The translations under genes and the position numbers were made by a program. From Moraxella macacae 0408225 (GTDB lineage Bacteria > Pseudomonadota > Gammaproteobacteria > Pseudomonadales > Moraxellaceae): 64,000 bases of DNA. The DNA is taken from the NCBI RefSeq assembly GCF_000320365.1, contig NZ_ANIN01000002.1, positions 372,001 through 436,000 on the forward strand, in the 5' to 3' direction. The notes beneath the pieces are model-generated. The model saw only the letters and a list, made by a program, of their open reading frames with translations, was not told the DNA's origin and searched no databases. Positions 58,655 through 64,000 of this stretch are shown piece by piece (the first letter of the stretch is position 1; the number at the start of each line of letters is the position of its first letter).

Positions 58655-59902
58655 TTATAAGGCTTTTTGTTGCCACTTGCCATCTGCATACACAAGTGTA
58701 TGTGTTGCCAATGTTGTGTTGTCTTGCTCGGATAATGCCACAATCACCGCTTGCCCTTGTTGTCGCAAGGCATCAATTGCCTGTTCACGCTGTTTTAGCA
58801 GGGCATCCGACAAATCTGTATCCGCCAAAAACGGTACAACCGTCAACATTTTTTTAGGATTGTCAATGTATTGTTGCCAACGCGTTAAATCACAACTAAA
58901 CCCCGTTGCCTGACGTAAATTCTTAGCAAACGGATTGACATAACGTCCGCCACGCACGATCGGAAGCGGTTCATTCGCCACATACACATTAAATACCATG
59001 CCTGTGTGATAATGATAGCCTTTTAACGACGATATATCCACGCTAATACCAATATTGCAATTTTGTAAATGAGCAATTAACACACTTAACTCATCTAATG
59101 CTTGGCGGATAACTGGGTGTGATTTGGCGGTTGTTGAGAGTTTTTCTTCAAGTTTCGCCAAATCATTGCTAAATTCACCCAGTACATAAAAATCTTGAGC
59201 ATACGGCGAGGTTTTGGCAAGTTTTTGGCAAAAATCCTCCAATTCTGGCAAGGCTTTATTGTTATACAAATCAATGAGTTGCTCTTTGGTATAAAGCGGT
59301 AAATCGGCCAATTGACTTAAGGTTTGAAAAATAGCCACATGCCCTATGTCCAAATGACAACGCTTGGTTAATTGATTGTGATCCAACAATGCAAGCAATA
59401 ACTTTAAAATCTCCAAATCTGCACTTAAGCCGTTTGCACCAAAAATCTCCGCTCCTAACTGTAGTGGCATACGCGAACCAAACAGCCCTTTTGGCAAAGT
59501 ATAAACCACATGCCCTGCATAACAATAACGTGCAACCGTTGATTGGATAGGCAGCTTGCGGTTTTGTAGGTTGGCATCAATGCGTGCAATTTGTGGGGTA
59601 ATATCTGCACGCACGCCCATAGAACGCCCTGTTAATTGATCAATAATTTTAAAAGTTTGGCGTTTTAGATCTTCTGTGGCATGACCGAGCAAACTTTCGG
59701 TAAATTCAATCAAAGGCGGACTGACAAGCTCATAACCATACGCCGTCAAAATCGTTAATAAATCATGACGCAAGTTTTCTTGTTTGAGTGCTTGGTGCGA
59801 CAACAGATCTTCAACACCATCAGGCATAAGCCATGCGTTGGCGTTTTGATGTTGAAAATCTGGGTTTTGTTGATTAATTAATTGGTTGGTTGCCGTATTC
59901 AC
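58655..59902 (-). CDS. hisZ: ATP phosphoribosyltransferase regulatory subunit HisZ
   Basis: A catalytically inactive HisRS paralogue that forms the hetero-octamer with short-form HisG and mediates histidine feedback. GTG 59902 (415 aa) is preferred because GGGGAAAACC precedes it directly; the frame is open further to 59992 without ribosome sites. It shows WLMPDGVEDLL, GYELVSPPLIEFTESLL, MGVRADITPQIARID, RYCYAGHVVYTLP, QLGAEIFGANGLSADLEILK and GVR-type end PIVRGGRYVNPFAKNLRQATGF (pieces PIVRGGRY and RQATGFS). hisG is elsewhere. purA follows. Confidence 0.92.
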   Translation of the reverse strand: MNTATNQLINQQNPDFQHQNANAWLMPDGVEDLLSHQALKQENLRHDLLTILTAYGYELVSPPLIEFTESLLGHATEDLKRQTFKIIDQLTGRSMGVRADITPQIARIDANLQNRKLPIQSTVARYCYAGHVVYTLPKGLFGSRMPLQLGAEIFGANGLSADLEILKLLLALLDHNQLTKRCHLDIGHVAIFQTLSQLADLPLYTKEQLIDLYNNKALPELEDFCQKLAKTSPYAQDFYVLGEFSNDLAKLEEKLSTTAKSHPVIRQALDELSVLIAHLQNCNIGISVDISSLKGYHYHTGMVFNVYVANEPLPIVRGGRYVNPFAKNLRQATGFSCDLTRWQQYIDNPKKMLTVVPFLADTDLSDALLKQREQAIDALRQQGQAVIVALSEQDNTTLATHTLVYADGKWQQKAL

Positions 59903-60226
59903 GGTTTTCCCCTGGCATTGGCTTAAACTGGCTTGGTGATACATTTTGGTGATACATTGGAGAATAATTTTACCACAATGGTTTATTACCATAATTTTAT
60001 TACAAATAATTTTACTACAAACAACTGTATTACAAACAACTTAACAAATGAAAAATAACACGCGTTTACTTTTTACTGCAACTTTTTATTGTAGCACAGC
60101 CAATAAAAATTGGCAAAATCATTCTTATTTTTTGCCAATTTTTTTATTTTTTAGTATTTTTTAAAGAATAAGTTGCTTTTTTTTGTTAGAATATGTATTT
60201 TTTATTGTTGTTAAGCGAGTTTGGTT
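59903..60226. other. 324-bp divergent region hisZ / corA
   Basis: The left part (59930-60050) repeats TTACAAACAAC-like and GGTGATACATT units. In the middle is a perfect 14-bp inverted repeat (60105-60143). The right part is AT-rich with a likely corA promoter (TTGTTAGAATATGTATTTTTTATTG region near 60182-60207). No RNA gene was recognised. Confidence 0.4.
60105..60143. terminator. Perfect 14-bp inverted repeat, terminator-like, between divergent genes
   Basis: AAAAATTGGCAAAA (60105-60118) and TTTTGCCAATTTTT (60130-60143) are exact complements around an 11-nt loop, followed by more T. It would work as a terminator in both directions. However, the flanking genes diverge, so it may insulate promoters, end an unseen short transcript, or act as a protein site. 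Confidence 0.55.
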
Positions 60227-61516
60227 ATGACAAAAAATCTAACAAAAAATCACCCAGATTACCAATCTCAAACGATTACCCCTAAGCCAACAACCGATGA
60301 AATAAGCGATGAACAAACACCATCACAACCCAAAATAGAAATATACCAAATTCAAGATACAGAACACGATGATGAACTGGATTTAGATTTACATGGTGAA
60401 GACAGTTATATTTATGGCGAGGATTACGAAGAAGACGCAGACGGTGATCCGATTGATGAAACCAACAACATACCGCCTGAATACAACCCAGATGCTGAAC
60501 TGGACGAGAGTCGATTTGTTGGAATCAATGAAGTTTCAAATTGTGTTGCTTATTCACGCAAAACCGGAGAAAAACTTGGCGAAATTGAACTTGATGATGT
60601 GCGCCGCGAACTTACCAACAACAATGTTTTTGTATGGGTAGGTCTACACGATCCAAGTGCTGAAACCATTCACGAGGTAAAAGAAGCCTTTGATTTGCAT
60701 GAGTTGGCAATTGAAGATGCGTTTGCTGAACATCAACGTGCCAAAGTAGAAAGTTATGGCAGTGATAGCGTGTTTGTGGTGGTAAGAACAGCAAAATTAA
60801 CCGACAACACCATTCGTTATGGCACAACAGCAATTTTTATGGGCAAACAATACATCATCACCATTCGCCAAGGGGCGTCGCACAGTTATGAAAGCGTGCA
60901 GGATTATTGTCATCGTCGCCCAGAAAAACTGCGTCTTGGCCCAATTTTTGTGTTGCATGCAATTTTAGACTTTGTGGTGGATAACTATTTGCCAATCACC
61001 GAAAAACTGGGGCGGTATTTGCGCGAGCAGGAACGCGAGATTTTTTCGCAAAGTTTTGACATTCAAACTTTACGCAACTTGTATGAATTAAAATCACAAC
61101 TGGTGCATATGCGAGCGGTAATTTTGCCTGTGCAAGATATTTGTAACTTTTTTATCAATCACAAAAAAAATGATCTAACCCCCACGTTTCCAAGCCAAGC
61201 CAAGCCTTACTTTCGTGATGTTAATGACCATTTGTTGCGAGCCCTTGATGCGGTAAACGGCCTAAATGAAATGCTGTCGGTTGCTATGGATACTTACATG
61301 GCTGTGGTTACCATGGGACAAAATGAAGTGGTGCGAAAACTTGCTGCGTGGGCGGGTATTTTGGCTGTGCCTACCGCAATGGCAGGGATTTATGGCATGA
61401 ATTTTGACAATATGCCAGAATTGTCATGGCGGTATGGTTATTTTGTGTTGCTTGGGCTAATTTTTGCAATTTGTGGCACACTGTATTATCGCTTTAGAAA
61501 AGCGGATTGGTTATAA
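60227..61516 (+). CDS. corA: Magnesium/cobalt transporter CorA
   Basis: A pentameric inner-membrane Mg2+ channel. 429 aa from ATG 60227. The first 95 residues are highly acidic (DEHDDELDLDLHGED-like; here EDTEHDDELDLDL type) and not part of the canonical fold. The cytoplasmic domain has ELDDVRRELTNNNVFVWVGL, EDAFAEHQRAKVESYG and MGKQYIITIRQG. The long helix leads into TM1, which ends with the selectivity motif YGMNFDNMPE (GMN about 390), then TM2 and a basic tail RFRKADWL. The 15-bp unit TTATAAATCAGTTG(G/A) is repeated three times over its stop (61511-61554). Confidence 0.94.
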   Translation: MTKNLTKNHPDYQSQTITPKPTTDEISDEQTPSQPKIEIYQIQDTEHDDELDLDLHGEDSYIYGEDYEEDADGDPIDETNNIPPEYNPDAELDESRFVGINEVSNCVAYSRKTGEKLGEIELDDVRRELTNNNVFVWVGLHDPSAETIHEVKEAFDLHELAIEDAFAEHQRAKVESYGSDSVFVVVRTAKLTDNTIRYGTTAIFMGKQYIITIRQGASHSYESVQDYCHRRPEKLRLGPIFVLHAILDFVVDNYLPITEKLGRYLREQEREIFSQSFDIQTLRNLYELKSQLVHMRAVILPVQDICNFFINHKKNDLTPTFPSQAKPYFRDVNDHLLRALDAVNGLNEMLSVAMDTYMAVVTMGQNEVVRKLAAWAGILAVPTAMAGIYGMNFDNMPELSWRYGYFVLLGLIFAICGTLYYRFRKADWL

Positions 61517-61554
61517 ATCAGTTGATTATAAATCAGTTGGTTATAAATCAGGCA
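61511..61554 (+). repeat. Stop-codon-spanning 15-bp tandem repeat after corA
   Basis: Units start at 61511, 61526 and 61541. The first contains the corA TAA stop (61514-61516). The third reaches into the 3' end of folB, which is on the opposite strand and ends at 61548. Confidence 0.93.
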
Positions 61555-61934
61555 TAACGCGTAATTTTCACACCCACACTATCGGCTTCTTTGATGGCCG
61601 TGGGTTTATAAATGGTTACCGTAACTTTATTGGTGGCAAATTCAGTTAAAATCATCTGTGCCACAAGCTCTGCCAAACGTTCTAACAAGGCCACTTTATT
61701 CGCCAAACTCACCTCCGCAATGCGTTCGCACACGGTTTTATAATTGAGTGCGTGTTCTATCTTATCTGTTGCTGCCGCTTGTTGTTGGTTGGCATACATT
61801 TCAATGTCATAAATTAGCGGTTGCGTGATTTTTTGCTCCCATTCATACACGCCGATCACCGCTTCTACTTTTAAACCTTTGATAAATACCACATCATTGT
61901 CAAAATGGTTGTCAATCATTGGATTGTTTAGCAT
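61548..61934 (-). CDS. folB: Dihydroneopterin aldolase
   Basis: Cleaves dihydroneopterin to hydroxymethyl-dihydropterin in folate synthesis. 128 aa, with a 14-residue leader before the FolB core: VFIKGLKVEAVIGVYEWEQ, where the conserved Gly-Val-x-x-x-E is catalytic, QPLIYDIEMYANQQQAA, ALNYKTVCERIAEV, ALLERLAELVAQMIL and VTVTIYKPTAIKEADSVGV with the active-site Lys. It converges on corA and is followed upstream by tamA on the same strand (39-bp gap). folK is not present nearby. Confidence 0.93.
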   Translation of the reverse strand: MLNNPMIDNHFDNDVVFIKGLKVEAVIGVYEWEQKITQPLIYDIEMYANQQQAAATDKIEHALNYKTVCERIAEVSLANKVALLERLAELVAQMILTEFATNKVTVTIYKPTAIKEADSVGVKITRYA

Positions 61935-61973
61935 TACTACACTACCTTAAACTATTACCTTATTAAATTAATC

Positions 61974-64000
61974 TTATAATGGCGAACCAATAAAAAAGTG
62001 AATACGCACCGGCTTGTCCTTACCAGTTACACCCGTCGCTACGTCCAAACGCACAGGCCCTATCGGTGATGACCAACGCACGCCCAATCCAAGGCCAACT
62101 TCGGTGCGGTTTTTTGTCTCGCCTGTGGTGTCAAAAGCATTGCCAACATCGCCAAACATTGCCAATCGCAAGCCGTCTTTAAAGGCATAATTATACTCAA
62201 GCGATCCGATCGCAAGGGCATTGCCACCCACTAAAAAAGACTGATCGCCGTAAGTTGGTGATAAAGTATCCGTGTTAAAACCGCGAATGCTTTGATCGCC
62301 CCCTGCAAAAAAACGCAAACGATAAGGCACATCATAAAAATTATCGCTATAAATATAACCCAAATCCAAACGCCCCAAAACTTGGTGTTTTTTGTCATTG
62401 CCAAAACTGTGCAGCCACGTCCCCCCTGCTCGCAAAATCGCAAGGTTGGTATCGGTTAATAGCCGATCACTGCCCGCTTCAATAGAATAACGCTGACTGT
62501 AGCCTTGAGTTGGATTTACCAAATCATCTGCTGTGGTTTTGTGTAACGCATAGCCTAACAATAAAGCCTCTTGGGTAAAATCTGAGGCATAGTTGTTAAA
62601 CGGATATGGCAAGCTGTCGGTTTTATAATTACCCGCCTGTAATGCCAATTTATCTCCACGGTAGCGTAGCGAAAGGGTGCGATTCCACCCTGTATCCTTG
62701 TGAATATTACGTGCAACATTGGCATACAATGAATCCACTTTAAACGTATTGGCAAGATCATCTGAATTTTTGTGCTGATAACCCAGCGATCCTGTCAATT
62801 TGTCATGCAATGGGTGTTTGTAAGGCAAACTGCCTGTAAATTCGATCGCCTGCTCAACCTTAGATAACGCAACACTAATCCCCGCTTGATAACCATGACG
62901 ATTAACCAAATTGTTGTTAATTTTGCCCACAGCACGCACGCCAGCATCGGTTTCATAACCCAAACCAATTTGGGCTTCGTGTGGTTTTGTTGCGTCCAGT
63001 ATGATGTACGTTGGTATGGATTTTTGCTGTGCCACTTTGGTGGGTGATAGTTTTTGGATTGAACCACCTGAAAGGGCTTGCCAAATTTTGATTTGATTGG
63101 CATCGTTATGGTTGTCGCGGTCAATTTTTTTGACAATGCCACTTACCGCATTTGCCACAATCACAAGCGGATTTTTGCTTTTGTTGGTTTCATCTGGAGC
63201 AAGCTCGATATCTTCTGGGGCTTGCAACAAAATATTGGATTTGGTTTGAATGACATCAAGGCGTTTTTGAATGCTATCTTCAATGTTAAAGGTTAAAGGA
63301 GCATAATCCTCGGGATTTTGAGTGGTTTTTTTGGCTTGGTTATCTTTGGCTTGGTTATCGGTTTTATCATCTGCTTTGTCTGGTTTGTCTTGACTGTTAT
63401 TGTTTTGGTTTTGAGTGTCCTGGTTTTGGTTTTGAAAGTTTACGCCTGCATTGTCTTTGCCGGGCAAAATCACATCTACATTTAAACCATTAAAATAACG
63501 ACTCACCGCCAAATTATTATTCAGTTTGGTTACAAGCGGTTGGTAATACAGATCGCCTTTTTGATAAGGGATAAGTTGTTGCAACAATTTGGGTTTTATT
63601 GGCAATTTATCAGGATCATCGCTAAGATTGCCTTGTTTGTCAATACTGTACACCTTGATATCACCAAATTGATAACGCTGTTTGGTGTCATATACCAAAT
63701 CCACATCTGCAACATTGTCAGGCAAAACCACATCTACCGAACTGTTTAGCCAATGCCCATCAAAAAACCCATTGGTCTGCGAAACCCCCTCCACCATAGC
63801 CTTGGTGCCTTCATACACGCCATGATCAAACACATCACCGATGCGTGGCAAGCCCTCTTGTTCAATGGTATGATACACAGGCAACGCTTGTTCACCATCT
63901 GCCCCATCACCACGAATATCCAACAAGCGATGTTGCACCGTAACAGGCTTGCCAATTTCTAAACTCACCTCAATGTCATCACCGCCAACGTGTTTAAAAC
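61974..64000 (-). CDS. tamA: Outer-membrane assembly factor TamA (N-terminus off window)
   Basis: An Omp85-family protein that, with TamB, helps assemble autotransporters and other barrels. The frame is open to the right edge (FKHVGGDDIEVSLEIGKPV at the start), so the signal peptide and first POTRA are missing; a GTG at 63968 is not the start. POTRA-like parts hold GVYEGTKAMVEGVSQTNGFF and RYFNGLNVDVILPG. A disordered insert (NQNQDTQNQNNNSQDK, KTDNQAKDNQAKK) follows, then the 16-strand barrel with RFFAGGDQSIRGFNTDTLSP (the VRGF-like lid-lock motif) and the terminal strand PVRIHFFIGSPL. tamB would be expected downstream but folB is there instead. Confidence 0.9.
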   Translation of the reverse strand, partial: FKHVGGDDIEVSLEIGKPVTVQHRLLDIRGDGADGEQALPVYHTIEQEGLPRIGDVFDHGVYEGTKAMVEGVSQTNGFFDGHWLNSSVDVVLPDNVADVDLVYDTKQRYQFGDIKVYSIDKQGNLSDDPDKLPIKPKLLQQLIPYQKGDLYYQPLVTKLNNNLAVSRYFNGLNVDVILPGKDNAGVNFQNQNQDTQNQNNNSQDKPDKADDKTDNQAKDNQAKKTTQNPEDYAPLTFNIEDSIQKRLDVIQTKSNILLQAPEDIELAPDETNKSKNPLVIVANAVSGIVKKIDRDNHNDANQIKIWQALSGGSIQKLSPTKVAQQKSIPTYIILDATKPHEAQIGLGYETDAGVRAVGKINNNLVNRHGYQAGISVALSKVEQAIEFTGSLPYKHPLHDKLTGSLGYQHKNSDDLANTFKVDSLYANVARNIHKDTGWNRTLSLRYRGDKLALQAGNYKTDSLPYPFNNYASDFTQEALLLGYALHKTTADDLVNPTQGYSQRYSIEAGSDRLLTDTNLAILRAGGTWLHSFGNDKKHQVLGRLDLGYIYSDNFYDVPYRLRFFAGGDQSIRGFNTDTLSPTYGDQSFLVGGNALAIGSLEYNYAFKDGLRLAMFGDVGNAFDTTGETKNRTEVGLGLGVRWSSPIGPVRLDVATGVTGKDKPVRIHFFIGSPL

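Noticed and set aside
59903-59992. Longer HisZ starting at 59992 or 59944
   Set aside because: No ribosome sites there and no family similarity; GTG 59902 has GGGGAAAA directly before it.

Overview
The window comes from an AT-rich gammaproteobacterial chromosome (about 40% GC by eye). It most resembles a Moraxella-like member of the Moraxellaceae. The pointers are recC-recB-recD without a ptrA gene between recC and recB, aspartate carbamoyltransferase paired with a catalytically dead dihydroorotase homologue, a hisZ-purA pair, a high-molecular-weight FabG next to a thiolase, and a prmA/zinc-ribbon DUF3426 pair. The genus is inferred from gene content only. Nearly everything is housekeeping. 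I found no tRNA, rRNA, insertion sequence, prophage or CRISPR array. The one structural RNA is the 4.5S SRP RNA (ffs, minus strand, 44446-44553).

Layout. 1-10208: recC, recB and recD on the minus strand, recD running off the left edge. 10413-15216: a protein with a Pro-Gln hexamer repeat, fpr, trmO, a small exported protein, a DD-carboxypeptidase and a tiny lipoprotein. 15227-24522: mrcB, prmA, a DUF3426 protein, a MATE pump, a META-domain lipoprotein, a thioesterase-fold protein, queA, an odd GC-rich small ORF and dgkA. 24558-28961: a TerD-domain protein, a solute-binding lipoprotein with a G8 tract, ubiJ, ubiE and an unknown. 29302-41743: ppiD, an aromatic/aspartate aminotransferase, cysS, recJ, hemW, cysE, a C-terminal processing protease and gpmI. 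41856-47385: pyrC', pyrB, ffs and acnB. 47754-52372: lipA, thiS, a frameshifted orphan EcoRI-family DNA adenine methyltransferase, ubiB and an XRE regulator. 52572-64000: fabG4, fadI-like thiolase, a Na+/H+ antiporter, purA, hisZ, corA, folB and tamA (running off the right edge).

Genes that work together: RecBCD with RecJ (recombinational repair); DacC, PBP1b and the small lipoprotein (cell wall); PyrB with PyrC' (a probable dodecameric ATCase); UbiE, UbiJ and UbiB (ubiquinone); FabG4 and the thiolase (acyl-CoA metabolism); PpiD and TamA (envelope protein biogenesis).

Four things stand out. (1) The methyltransferase is split exactly at a canonical -1 slippery heptamer, A AAA AAC. (2) A G8 tract lies just after the lipobox of the solute-binding lipoprotein, and either a G7 or a G9 allele would hit a stop within five codons. 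(3) Short tandem duplications of about 11-21 bp are everywhere. Many span or abut stop codons, so the 3' end of the gene and its stop are echoed downstream. Inside genes the same kind of duplication occurs in multiples of three. (4) A compositionally foreign 68-codon ORF sits between queA and dgkA.
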